Source of the DNA: Rubrivirga marina
Lineage (GTDB): Bacteria > Bacteroidota > Rhodothermia > Rhodothermales > Rubricoccaceae
Assembly (NCBI RefSeq): GCF_002283365.1
Contig: NZ_MQWD01000001.1
Coordinates: forward strand, 2,656,793-2,720,792
Length of the DNA: 64,000 bases
Direction: 5' to 3'
In this document: positions 33,815-42,232 of the stretch, one piece after another
How the letters are laid out: each line of letters starts with the position of its first letter
Numbering within the stretch: position 1 is the first letter of the stretch
Translations under genes and position numbers: made by a program
Notes under the pieces: generated by a model
The model's database searches: none
The model's input: the letters and a program-made list of their open reading frames with translations, nothing else
Told to the model about the DNA's origin: nothing

Positions 33815-35173
33815 ATGGAATCATCTAAAAACTTTGTATTTGTTCTAGGGTCTGGAACATCTATTCCTTCTGGAGTGTCGGGAGTGGCCGATATAACTAG
33901 AGTTTTGCAAAGCTCGATCGTGGACAATGAATTGTTATATAATAGTATTGTGTCAGAAATTAAATTTGATATAGAAATATCTTGCAACGATAATAAATCT
34001 TGTGTGGAGATAGGGCAGAATATGATTCTATCTATTTTAGATAAGATAAATGAATATGAGAGATACGTAAGCAATAGAAGGATAGAAATACTACATGATA
34101 GATTGGGTCGTCGTGAGGTCAACGAGGTGGGTGGATTTTTGGGATCAGAACTCAAGTTGATTGATATGATTTTAGAGTACGAAGCTTGTGGGGACAGGAT
34201 AGAGTTTCGATACTCTGCGAATTACGAAGATGTTCTATACGTACTACAGCAGATGGAGAGGGTCGAAAGGGGGGAATTGTATGACCCGTCATCAATTATG
34301 TACTCTCAATATCTCGCAGAAAACCATGACATGATATCATCTGAAAATGATAGTATAAGTGATTTACTGAATACTGTATTAGTTGCAAGATATATAATAT
34401 ATGCCGTCATAAAACAGGAACTTGAGAAAATACCTGATAATATAGAGGGTCTTGATTTGATATGTGATGTTTATAAAGCCGAATGGTTGAATCGTATGGC
34501 TATTGTCACATTCAATCACGATATGTTGATTGAAGCTTTACTGGATAGAAATCAAATTCCATATACAACAGGCTTTCTGCCTGGCGATGTGGGTGAGGAC
34601 TATTTCAGCCCGGATCTATTGTTTCCCGAGCCGAGTCGCAATGTGGCTGTGTTAGGTGATGATGTAGTTCGGGTAATAAAAGTACATGGATCTGTAAACT
34701 GGAGAGTTGGGTATATAGGAGAAGATTACAATAAAATGAAACGTCTTATATCATTGACTGACGATGAGATAAGAGGCGGGCCACGATTGTCAGCAAATCA
34801 TCTGGGGTATGCATTCATTTCTCAAATGCCGTACTTGCTTACTGGTGGCGGGAAGGAGGGAATGTATAATTACAAGACGTACGGACATCTGCAGCATGCA
34901 TTCCAGAATTGGTTAGATATATCAGATATTGTATTTGTTGCTGGTTTTGGATGGAATGACAAGGGTGCCTCTGACATGATATCAAGATGGATGGAATTTG
35001 CGGGAAATAAATGCTTGTTCTCACATACTGACCCGCGCAAAGCGCTATTTGACTCTAAGTGGGGCAGAAACCTGCTCGCGGCTGATGTGGACAGGTCGGG
35101 TGGTTTGAGATACATAGAAAAATTCATGAGGGACATTGCCGTCGATGACATTGAGAGTCTGGTAGGGGTATAG
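33815..35173 (+). CDS. SIR2-domain protein, candidate defence NADase
   Basis: A 452-residue protein with divergent SIR2 motifs: FVLGSGTSIPSGVSG (residues ~8-22, NAD-binding GAGxS), VTFNHDMLIEAL (Phe233-Asp236, replacing the TxNxD motif), VIKVHGSVNW (catalytic His291) and VFVAGFGWNDKGASDMI near residue 375. No zinc-binding cysteine quartet is present, so it belongs to the SIR2_2 group of NAD-cleaving defence effectors rather than deacylases. No partner (HerA, Ago, TIR or prophage-sensing protein) is adjacent. A ~150-residue helical insert lies between the first two motifs. The gene is strongly AT-rich. Confidence 0.85.
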   Translation: MESSKNFVFVLGSGTSIPSGVSGVADITRVLQSSIVDNELLYNSIVSEIKFDIEISCNDNKSCVEIGQNMILSILDKINEYERYVSNRRIEILHDRLGRREVNEVGGFLGSELKLIDMILEYEACGDRIEFRYSANYEDVLYVLQQMERVERGELYDPSSIMYSQYLAENHDMISSENDSISDLLNTVLVARYIIYAVIKQELEKIPDNIEGLDLICDVYKAEWLNRMAIVTFNHDMLIEALLDRNQIPYTTGFLPGDVGEDYFSPDLLFPEPSRNVAVLGDDVVRVIKVHGSVNWRVGYIGEDYNKMKRLISLTDDEIRGGPRLSANHLGYAFISQMPYLLTGGGKEGMYNYKTYGHLQHAFQNWLDISDIVFVAGFGWNDKGASDMISRWMEFAGNKCLFSHTDPRKALFDSKWGRNLLAADVDRSGGLRYIEKFMRDIAVDDIESLVGV

Positions 35174-35222
35174 CTTTGCGCCGCCAGGTGCGCGCCACAG
35201 GATGGGGCGGCGTCCGGCGAGC

Positions 35223-35255
35223 GGTGGTCGAGGGCGGACTTGAACCGCCGACACA
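35223..35255 (-). repeat. Inverted copy of the tRNA-Phe 3' half
   Basis: These 33 bases are the exact reverse complement of 35498-35530, covering the variable loop, T arm, acceptor 3' strand and ACC of tRNA-Phe. Upstream of it, on the minus strand, the sequence diverges at the anticodon stem, so it is a 3' half only. It lies inside the island, about 200 bp from attR. It is probably the scar of another integration at a tRNA-Phe, or a deleted composite end. Confidence 0.8.
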
Positions 35256-35360
35256 TGGCCAGTCCACAACGGGTGTGCCCTCACGGGCTCTTCGCGTAAA
35301 CGGGGGTGCGGTTGCTGGGACCGTGCCTAAATTGGGGACCACGCGCTGCTGGCAGGGCTC

Positions 35361-35379
35361 CTGCTGACGTAGTGCTGAT
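35361..35379 (+). repeat. Candidate integrase arm-type site, right
   Basis: CTGCTGACGTAGTGCTGAT is the partner of the left copy at 22100-22118 (17 of 19 identical, same orientation), 66 bases before attR. Confidence 0.55.
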
Positions 35380-35401
35380 CCTTCCCATTCTGGCCTGAGT
35401 C

Positions 35402-35433
35402 ACCGACGCTTCGACGCGTCGGAATCCCCGATT
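35402..35433 (+). other. Tandem hairpins upstream of the rebuilt tRNA-Phe
   Basis: CCGACGC pairs with GCGTCGG across a 6-base loop (35402-35421), followed at once by GAATC-CCC-GATTC. They lie between the right arm-type site and attR. They could be a terminator for leftover cargo transcription or part of the attachment complex. No TAnnTTCCG box is seen between here and the tRNA. Confidence 0.4.
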
Positions 35434-35444
35434 CTGGTCGTTTG

Positions 35445-35528
<84 letters not shown>

Positions 35529-35610
35529 CCCGCTCTTTCAGACACCGCGCCCAGCGGTTGAAGATCCAGCGGAGCGCGCCCCAGCGCTCGACGGCCCCCG
35601 AGGCCGTCGC

Positions 35611-35618
35611 TAGATTGG
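35611..35618 (+). promoter_or_regulatory. Candidate tRNA-Asp promoter box TAGATTGG
   Basis: A TAnnTT-type box lies 12 bases upstream of tRNA-Asp, suggesting that tRNA-Asp can be transcribed independently of tRNA-Phe. Confidence 0.4.
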
Positions 35619-35630
35619 GCGCACCGACTC

Positions 35631-35704
<74 letters not shown>

Positions 35705-35707
35705 CAC

Positions 35708-35751
35708 GAACGCCCCCGCTTCTCATCGAGAGGCGGGGGCGTTCTGGTTTT
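35708..35751 (+). terminator. Rho-independent terminator after tRNA-Asp
   Basis: A perfect 12-bp stem (35708-35719/35733-35744) with a 13-base loop is followed by TGGTTTT. It closes the tRNA transcription unit. Confidence 0.85.
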
Positions 35752-35823
35752 GACACGCGGGATCGGGGATGCGGGGTCGAGGGGTCCGGCCCTCATTCCA
35801 CTTGCCTCGAGCACGCATCCTTC

Positions 35824-36690
35824 CTAAAACACGCCGCCCTGGCCCCACGAGAGCTTGTCGCGGATCGTCTGGAAGTAGTCCCGGTCCGGGAGCGTCACGA
35901 GGCGCACGACGTGCTCGGCCCGCCGGATCCGGACCGTCACGCCGCCGTCGAGGAGCGTCGACACGCCGTCGCAGGCGAAGGCGAAGGGGTGGTCCCGCGT
36001 CTCGACGCGGAGGACCAACTCCGAGAAGCAGGGGAGGACGATGGGCCGCGCCGTGAGCGTGTGCGGCGCGATCGGCGCCACGACCAGCGTGTCCGTGCCC
36101 GGCGCCAGGATCGGGCCGCCGACCGAGAGCGCGTAGGCCGTGGAGCCCGTCGGCGTGGCGACGACGAGGCCGTCGGCCCAGTACGTGTTGAGGTAGTCGT
36201 CGCCGACGTGGGCCTCGACCTGGATCATGCTCGTCGTCCCCGACTTGTCGACGACGACGTCGTTGAGCGCCCAGTCCGGGACGTCGCCGAGGCCGGCCCC
36301 CTCGACTTCGACGGCCAGCGTCATCCGTTCCTCGACGCCGGTGCGGCCGGCCTCGGCCGCCTCGACGACCTCGCGGACCTCCCCGACCTCCGCTTTCGTC
36401 AGGAACCCGAGCCGGCCGATGTTGACGCCGAGGATGGGCGTCCCGTCGACGCGGTGGGCGGTGCGGAGGAGGGTGCCGTCGCCGCCGAACGAGAGGACGA
36501 GGTCGACCCCGTCGGCCGGCGTATCGGTGACGGGGCCTCCCGGGTCGGTGCCGCCGCGCTGGGCGAGGCCGTCGGCGAGCGGTCGGTCGAGACGGTAGGG
36601 GAGGCCCTCGGCGTCGAGCCACGCCACGAGGTCGGCGAGCGGCTGCCAGAGGGCGTCTTTCGTGGGGTTGCCGGTAATGCCGTACGTCAT
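35824..36690 (-). CDS. nadK: NAD kinase
   Basis: A 288-residue enzyme that phosphorylates NAD to NADP in the cytosol. It shows the family's GGDGT motif in LSFGGDGTLLRTAHR, then ILGVNIGRLGFLTKAE, the NDVVVDKSGTTSMIQ segment, and ATPTGSTAYALSVGGPI of the NAD-binding core. Length is typical. It is divergent from the FAD oxidoreductase gene, with about 90 bp between starts. Confidence 0.96.
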   Translation of the reverse strand: MTYGITGNPTKDALWQPLADLVAWLDAEGLPYRLDRPLADGLAQRGGTDPGGPVTDTPADGVDLVLSFGGDGTLLRTAHRVDGTPILGVNIGRLGFLTKAEVGEVREVVEAAEAGRTGVEERMTLAVEVEGAGLGDVPDWALNDVVVDKSGTTSMIQVEAHVGDDYLNTYWADGLVVATPTGSTAYALSVGGPILAPGTDTLVVAPIAPHTLTARPIVLPCFSELVLRVETRDHPFAFACDGVSTLLDGGVTVRIRRAEHVVRLVTLPDRDYFQTIRDKLSWGQGGVF

Positions 36691-36730
36691 GGGCGCGTCG
36701 GGGGGAGGGCGCGTACGTCGCGGGCCGGGC

Positions 36731-36739
36731 TACGTTCTG
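36731..36739 (+). promoter_or_regulatory. Candidate -7 box TACGTTCTG
   Basis: A TAnnTTCnG box lies 42 bases upstream of the FAD oxidoreductase ATG. Confidence 0.35.
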
Positions 36740-36781
36740 ACGATCTCCCTCCTCTCCTCTCGGTCCTCCGGTCGCCCGCTC

Positions 36782-37996
36782 ATGCACGTCGTCATCGTCG
36801 GGAACGGGATCGCGGGGGTGACGGCCGCCCGGCACGTCCGCAAGGCCGACGCCGAGGCCCACGTCACGCTCGTCTCCGACGAGACCGCGACGCCGTTCGC
36901 GCGGACGGCGCTGATGTACGTCTACATGGGCGTGCTCACCCGCTCGCACACGGCGCTCTACGAGGAGCGGTTCTGGGCCGAGAACCGGATCGACCGCGTG
37001 GTCGACCGCGCGCTCGCGCTCGACCCCGATCGCCAGCGGCTCGCGCTCCGCAACGGCGGCGACCTCGCGTACGACCGTCTTCTCATTGCGACGGGCTCCG
37101 TCCCGTTCCTTCCTGACTGGCCCGGGGCGGGTCTCGACGGCGTACAGGGCCTCTACCATCTCCAGGACCTCAACCGGATGGAAGCGGCGACGGTGGAGGT
37201 CGAGCGCGCCGCCGTCGTCGGCGGCGGGCTGATCGGCGTGGAGCTGGCCGAGATGCTTCGCACCCGCGGCGTCGACGTGACGTTTCTCGTTCGGGAGGAG
37301 CGGTACCTGCCGCGCGTGTTCTCGGAGGCGGAGAGCGCGCTCGTCGCCGACGCGATCCGGGCGCACGGCGTGGACCTCCGCCTCGGCGCCGAGGTGGACC
37401 GGGTCGAAGGCCAGGGGAGGGCGGAAGCGGTAGTCACAGCCGACGCCGAGCGGATTCCAGCCGGCTTCGTCGGCGTCGGGACGGGCGTCCGGCCGAACGT
37501 CGGGTGGCTCGGGGACGCCGTCGAGGCGGACCGGGGCGTGCTCGTGGACGCGGCGCTGCGGACGTCGGCAGCGAACGTCTGGGCGGCGGGCGACTGCGCC
37601 CAGCTCCGCGAGCCGCCGGTGGGCGCGAGGGCCGTCGAGCCGATCTGGTATACGGCCCGGCTCCAGGGCGCGACGGCGGGACTCGGGATGGCGGGGCGCC
37701 CGCTCGCCTACGCGCCCGGCGTCTTTTTCAACTCGGCCAAGTTCTTCGACCTCGAGTGGCAGGTCTATGGCGCGACGTCCACCGACGGCGACGACTGGGA
37801 GTGGACCGACGGCCGACGGGGCCTCCGGATCCGGCACGCCGACGGCGCCGTCCGCGGCGTGAGCGCGCTCGGCGTTCGGCTTCGTCAGGCCGTCTGCACG
37901 CAGTGGGTCGAGGAGGAATGGGCCCTCGACCGCGCCCTCACCGACCTCGACGCCGCCCGCTTCGACCCCGAGTTCGCCCCCGCCCTCACCCTCTGA
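36782..37996 (+). CDS. FAD-dependent pyridine nucleotide-disulfide-type oxidoreductase
   Basis: A 404-residue flavoprotein. The N-terminal FAD-binding motif is VVIVGNGIAGVTAARHVRK; the second nucleotide motif is AAVVGGGLIGVELAEMLR; VWAAGDCAQ contacts FAD. There is no redox-active CxxxxC pair, so it resembles ferredoxin/rubredoxin or nitrite reductase-type NAD(P)H oxidoreductases. The C-terminal ~75 residues are a variant domain (WQVYGATSTDGDDWEW). The 10-base gap to the 4Fe-4S membrane protein suggests that it passes NAD(P)H electrons to that protein. Confidence 0.88.
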   Translation: MHVVIVGNGIAGVTAARHVRKADAEAHVTLVSDETATPFARTALMYVYMGVLTRSHTALYEERFWAENRIDRVVDRALALDPDRQRLALRNGGDLAYDRLLIATGSVPFLPDWPGAGLDGVQGLYHLQDLNRMEAATVEVERAAVVGGGLIGVELAEMLRTRGVDVTFLVREERYLPRVFSEAESALVADAIRAHGVDLRLGAEVDRVEGQGRAEAVVTADAERIPAGFVGVGTGVRPNVGWLGDAVEADRGVLVDAALRTSAANVWAAGDCAQLREPPVGARAVEPIWYTARLQGATAGLGMAGRPLAYAPGVFFNSAKFFDLEWQVYGATSTDGDDWEWTDGRRGLRIRHADGAVRGVSALGVRLRQAVCTQWVEEEWALDRALTDLDAARFDPEFAPALTL

Positions 37997-38006
37997 CCCC
38001 ACTCCC

Positions 38007-39404
38007 GTGCCCGACCTCCCGCTCTACAACGCCCGCGCCGACGCCGACCTCGCGCTGTTCTCGAACCCGGCGTTCCGCCCGACCGGCGTCCAGAAGCTCG
38101 GGCTCGCACTCGTCGGCCTCGGGTTGGCGGCGTTCGTGGTCGCCCTGGCGAGCCCGTTCGGCGCGGCGCACCCCGTGCCGTTCGCGCTCGCGGCGTTCGG
38201 GGGGCTCGGCCTCGGCGGCGTCGTGTATGGGCTCGGTGGGCTGGCGGCGCCGGCGGGCGTGCGGAACGAGGGGACGATGGTCTCCTCGAACGAGGCGCGC
38301 GGCGCCGTCGGCTGGGCGATCGGGCTGGCGCTAACGGCGCTGTACGTCGTCCTGTACTTCTGGCCGGCCGGGCTGGCGGGGCTCCTGCCGCTCGCCGACC
38401 CGCTGTCGCGGTTGATGCGCGACCAGCCGGCGACGCTCGGCAACGGCGGGCAGTGGTTTCTCTACACGACGCTCTACACCCTCGCCGTCGCCGTGATGGG
38501 CGTGCGCGCGCTGGTTCGGTACCGCCACAGCCGATATCACGTGATCCGGACGCTGAGCGTGATGTTCTTCCAGACCGTCCTCGCGTTCGCGCTGCCCTTC
38601 TTCCTCGTGACGCTCCAGCAGCCCGAGCTGTACGTCCACTACACGTGGCCGCTGGACTACGACCTGTTCTTCCCGTGGAGGGTGGCCGAGCTGCGGGCTG
38701 AGGGCCAACTCGGCGTGGCGATGCTGGTGTGGGGCGTCGTGATGATCGCCGTCGCCACGCCGGTGCTGACGTACTTCTTCGGGAAGCGGTGGTACTGCTC
38801 GTGGGTGTGCGGCTGCGGCGGCCTCGCCGAGACCGCCGGCGACCCGTACCGCCACCTGTCCGACAAGAGCCTCGGCGCGTGGAAGCTCGAGCGCTGGCTG
38901 GTCCACGGCGTGCTGGCGACGATCACGGCGGCGACGCTCTTGCTGTGGGTCGCCGCCGTCGCCGAGGTGGGCTGGCTCGACGCTGTCGCGGAGACGGTCT
39001 CGTGGCTCTACGGCCTGCTCATCGGGTCGATCTTCGCGGGCGTCGTGGGCGTCGGGTTCTACCCGCTCCTCGGGAGCCGCGTGTGGTGCCGGTTCGGATG
39101 TCCGATGGCGGCGATCCTCGGGCTCCAGCAGCGGTTCTTCTCGCGCTTCCGCATCACGACGAACGGCGGCCAGTGCATCTCGTGCGGCCAGTGCTCGGCC
39201 TACTGCGAGATGGGGATCGACGTAAAGTGGTACGCACAGCGCGGGCAGAACGTGGTCCGCGCGTCGTGCGTCGGCTGCGGGGTCTGCGCGACGGTGTGCC
39301 CGCGCGGCGTGCTCCGCCTCGAGAACGGACCGGACGTAGGAGGCGCCAGCCGGGCGGGTCGGCCGGTGAACAACCTGATCGAGGACCTCGACATTTTGGC
39401 CTGA
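38007..39404 (+). CDS. Polytopic 4Fe-4S membrane protein (NapH/CcoG-like)
   Basis: A 465-residue protein starting at GTG. Six or more membrane helices are visible, with cysteine motifs CSWVCGCGGLAET and CRFGCPMAAILG at helix ends, as in NapH/NosR/CcoG. Two C-terminal ferredoxin clusters follow: CISCGQCSAYCEMG and CVGCGVCATVCPRG. It is likely a membrane electron-transfer subunit between the upstream flavoprotein and a periplasmic acceptor, possibly the downstream cytochrome. The pathway is not identified. Confidence 0.87.
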   Translation: MPDLPLYNARADADLALFSNPAFRPTGVQKLGLALVGLGLAAFVVALASPFGAAHPVPFALAAFGGLGLGGVVYGLGGLAAPAGVRNEGTMVSSNEARGAVGWAIGLALTALYVVLYFWPAGLAGLLPLADPLSRLMRDQPATLGNGGQWFLYTTLYTLAVAVMGVRALVRYRHSRYHVIRTLSVMFFQTVLAFALPFFLVTLQQPELYVHYTWPLDYDLFFPWRVAELRAEGQLGVAMLVWGVVMIAVATPVLTYFFGKRWYCSWVCGCGGLAETAGDPYRHLSDKSLGAWKLERWLVHGVLATITAATLLLWVAAVAEVGWLDAVAETVSWLYGLLIGSIFAGVVGVGFYPLLGSRVWCRFGCPMAAILGLQQRFFSRFRITTNGGQCISCGQCSAYCEMGIDVKWYAQRGQNVVRASCVGCGVCATVCPRGVLRLENGPDVGGASRAGRPVNNLIEDLDILA

Positions 39405-39430
39405 GGCCTAAGGGGCAGGACGTCGAGAGG

Positions 39431-39446
39431 GCCCACCTCGGTGGGC
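39431..39446 (+). terminator. Hairpin after the 4Fe-4S gene
   Basis: GCCCACC-TC-GGTGGGC forms a perfect 7-bp stem 27 bases after the stop, followed by TTGTG. It is a weak terminator or a processing hairpin before the cytochrome gene. Confidence 0.4.
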
Positions 39447-39500
39447 TTGTGCGCCGGCCCGAAACGTCCGAGGTTGCGCCATCCTCACCCGCCCTTCACG

Positions 39501-39977
39501 ATGCGCCTCCTCGTTCCGCTCGTCGGCTTCGCCCTCCTCGTCCTCGCGGCCTACGCCCCTGGCCCCACACCCGCCGCCCCCGAGGCGGCCCCGGCCGACT
39601 CGTCGCAGTGGGAGAACCTCCAGGTCCTCCCGGACTCGATCTCGCGCGACGCCCTCATCGGGATGATGCGGGGGTTCACCGAAGCCCTCGGGGTCCGCTG
39701 CGACCACTGCCACGCGCGAGGGGGGGAGGGGCCGCCCGACTTTCCGTCGGACGCGAATCCTCATAAGGAGGTCGCCCGCGAGATGATGCGGATGACGTGG
39801 CAACTCAACCGCGAGGCGCTGCCGGCCATCGAGGGGCTCCACGAGGCCGAAGGGGCGCGCGTGACGTGCTACACGTGTCATCGCGGCGCCGCCCGCCCGG
39901 CCACCGCTCCGCCCGCGGAAGCGGAGCCCGCCGAGCACGACCATGGGGAGGGATCTTCGCCCGGCGACTCAAACTGA
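39501..39977 (+). CDS. Small c-type cytochrome, two CxxCH motifs
   Basis: A 158-residue exported protein; the ATG at 39501 gives the signal sequence LLVPLVGFALLVLAAYAPG. Two heme attachment motifs, CDHCHAR and CYTCHRG, lie about 55 residues apart, with FTEALGVRC and Met-rich EMMRMTWQLN between, resembling photosynthetic-reaction-centre-type cytochrome c domains found widely in Bacteroidota and Acidobacteriota. The C-terminal tail is Pro/Ala/Glu-rich. It probably accepts electrons in the periplasm from the preceding Fe-S protein. Confidence 0.88.
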   Translation: MRLLVPLVGFALLVLAAYAPGPTPAAPEAAPADSSQWENLQVLPDSISRDALIGMMRGFTEALGVRCDHCHARGGEGPPDFPSDANPHKEVAREMMRMTWQLNREALPAIEGLHEAEGARVTCYTCHRGAARPATAPPAEAEPAEHDHGEGSSPGDSN

Positions 39978-40149
39978 GACTGTCCCGGGCTGGGAATGGA
40001 GTCGGCCCTGGTCAAAGAAATCCCCCCATCAGGGAGGGGGTATTCGGTCGGTTCACGGTAGGTTCGCGAGGCGCTCCTCTCTTGCGCGCGCGGCCACGGC
40101 CGCTTGTGCGCCTCGACGGCGTGCAGCATTCTTCCCCATCCCCGAGCTC

Positions 40150-41844
40150 ATGCGCATCCTCCTATTCAGCCTCGCGCTGGTCTTCGCGGCAACGGCCGCA
40201 CACGCCCAGAACAACACGGCGTCGACCACGCAAGGCAGCAACAACACCGCGACCATCGACCAGACCGGCGCTGGCGACGACGCCACCGTCGTGCAGGGCG
40301 GTGACTCCAACACCGCCGACGTCGACCAGACGGCCACGGGCGCCGTCGCGAACGTCGATCAGGCGGGCACCGTCAGCCAGGCCACCATCGAGCAGATCGG
40401 CACGGTCGGGCTGTCGGCGACCATCAACCAGAGCGGCGCCAACAACACGGCGACGCAGACCCAGTCCGGCTCGGACAACGACGCGCTGATCGACCAGAGC
40501 GGCGACGACAACACGGCGACCCAGGCGCAGACCGGCACGTCGGTCAACACGGCGACGATCTACCAGAGCGGAAATAACAACACGGCGACCCAGTCGCAGG
40601 ACCCCTCGACGGGCTTTACCCCGCCGGTCCTCTTCGACGCCTCGGCCGACCAGTCTGGCTCGGGCAACACGGTCACGCAGACCATGACGCAGGACGTCTT
40701 CAGCCCGCTCGTCGGGGTGAATGACGTGACGCTGATGGCCGTCCAGAGCGGCGACGACAACACGGCGACGCAGGTCTCCGAGCACTCCGGCTGCTGCGGT
40801 GCCGCTGGCCAGGCCACCGTGGTGATGTCCGTTGACCAGTCGGGCGACCGCAACATGTCGACCCAGACCAGCGCGTTCGGCACGTGGGCGGGCTCTGCGG
40901 ACCGCGACGCCAGCGTCGTCCAGATGGGCGACTACAACGTGGCCGAGCAGATCCTCGAGGACAACGGCGCCAAGACCGCCTCGATCGACCAGAGCGGCGC
41001 CTTCAACACGGCGTTCCAGGGCCTCGACGCCAACAACGGCAGCACTTCCGTGGTCAACCAGACCTCGACGCTGACGCAGTCCGGTGACGCGAACGACGCG
41101 ACGCAGCTCGTGCTCTCCATCGACAACGCCGTGCCCACCATCGTTCAGTCGGTCTCCGGCGACCAGTCGGGCGATGGCAACACGCTCTACCAGGAGGTCA
41201 ACGTCCCGTTCGGCAGCCCCTTCGGCAACGTCTCGCACACGGCGACGGCGACCCAGAGCGGTGACGACAACGACGGCCAGCAGCTCATCGGCCTTGTCGG
41301 CTCGTCCGCCCCGGCGACCGCGTCGCAGTCCCTCGACCAGTCGGGCAACGGCAACACGTCGTTCCAGCTCCAGCAGTCCGTCAACTACGGCGGCGGCTTC
41401 AGCTTCTCCGACGCGAGCGTGACCCAGACGGGCGACGACAACACGGCCAGCCAGACGCAGGACGACCTCGGCGACCTCGAGGCGACCATCACGCAGGCCG
41501 GCACGCTCAACCAGGCCACCCAGTACCAGGACGGCGAGAGCTTCGAGGGCGACCTCGACGCGACCATCACGCAGTCCGGCACGGGCAACATCGCGACCCA
41601 GACTCAGACGGTCGACGACCGGCCGAGCGTGGCCGTCTTCGCGATCCATTCGGCCGACCTCCTGCAGGACGGCGACATGAACGTCTCGACGCAGACGCAG
41701 TCCGGCCTCGGTGGGCACGTCAGCACGGCCGAGCAGATCGGCAACATGAACACGTTCACGCTCACGCAGTCCGGCACGGTCGGCCACACCGACACGCTGA
41801 GCCAGATCGGCGACAACAACACGTCGACGGTGACGCAGAACTAA
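40150..41844 (+). CDS. Secreted curlin-like repeat protein, 564 aa
   Basis: The signal peptide is RILLFSLALVFAATAAHAQ. The mature part consists almost wholly of imperfect curlin-type repeats with the signature Q-S/T-G-x-x-N-x-A-T-Q (QSGDDNTATQ, QTGDDNTASQTQ, QSGTGNIATQTQ), roughly 20-30 residues apart. This beta-solenoid chemistry (Gln/Asn ladders with Gly turns) is that of CsgA/CsgB amyloids. It is much longer than CsgA (about 150 aa). No csgE/F/G-like genes are seen in the window. It is likely a biofilm or surface fibre. A strong terminator follows. Confidence 0.85.
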   Translation: MRILLFSLALVFAATAAHAQNNTASTTQGSNNTATIDQTGAGDDATVVQGGDSNTADVDQTATGAVANVDQAGTVSQATIEQIGTVGLSATINQSGANNTATQTQSGSDNDALIDQSGDDNTATQAQTGTSVNTATIYQSGNNNTATQSQDPSTGFTPPVLFDASADQSGSGNTVTQTMTQDVFSPLVGVNDVTLMAVQSGDDNTATQVSEHSGCCGAAGQATVVMSVDQSGDRNMSTQTSAFGTWAGSADRDASVVQMGDYNVAEQILEDNGAKTASIDQSGAFNTAFQGLDANNGSTSVVNQTSTLTQSGDANDATQLVLSIDNAVPTIVQSVSGDQSGDGNTLYQEVNVPFGSPFGNVSHTATATQSGDDNDGQQLIGLVGSSAPATASQSLDQSGNGNTSFQLQQSVNYGGGFSFSDASVTQTGDDNTASQTQDDLGDLEATITQAGTLNQATQYQDGESFEGDLDATITQSGTGNIATQTQTVDDRPSVAVFAIHSADLLQDGDMNVSTQTQSGLGGHVSTAEQIGNMNTFTLTQSGTVGHTDTLSQIGDNNTSTVTQN

Positions 41845-41868
41845 GGGTGGTCCGTTCGCCTTCTGGAG

Positions 41869-41904
41869 GCCCGCGGGAGTCACGCGCTCCCGCGGGCTTT
41901 TTTT
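41869..41904 (+). terminator. Rho-independent terminator after the curlin-like gene
   Basis: A perfect 11-bp stem (41869-41879/41887-41897), 7-base loop and seven T residues, 25 bases after the stop. Confidence 0.92.
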
Positions 41905-42004
41905 GTGTCCCACCCCGTCGGCGTCGGCGTCGAGGCGGACGCGATCGGCCTCGAACCCCGAGCCGTGGGCGGGCGTTGGGCCCCCCCATCCGATCCTCCC
42001 CTCG

Positions 42005-42232
42005 ATGTCCACCCGCCCCAACCCGCGCCCGATCACGGCGACCCGCGCGCTCGTCTTGTTCGTCGTCTACACGGTCGTGTTCGCGCTCGGCGGCGGGCTC
42101 TCGGCCGGCATCATGGCGCTCGTGTTCGAGGCGCTGAGCCCCCAGGGAAGTGACCCGACGGTCTACGCCATCACGTTCGGCGTGACGGGGTTCATCGCAT
42201 ACAGGTTGGCACAGCGCGTGGCGGAGGGGTAG
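42005..42232 (+). CDS. Small membrane protein, 75 aa
   Basis: The ATG at 42005 precedes two hydrophobic helices (ALVLFVVYTVVFALGGGLSA... and VYAITFGVTGFIAYRLAQR). No family is recognised. Its TAG abuts the leftward gene's stop, forming TAGCTA with no intergenic base. Confidence 0.55.
   Translation: MSTRPNPRPITATRALVLFVVYTVVFALGGGLSAGIMALVFEALSPQGSDPTVYAITFGVTGFIAYRLAQRVAEG

Noticed and set aside
35176-35367. 63-codon frame containing VEGGLEPPTHG
   Set aside because: This is the translation of the inverted tRNA-Phe fragment, a well-known artefact, not a gene.
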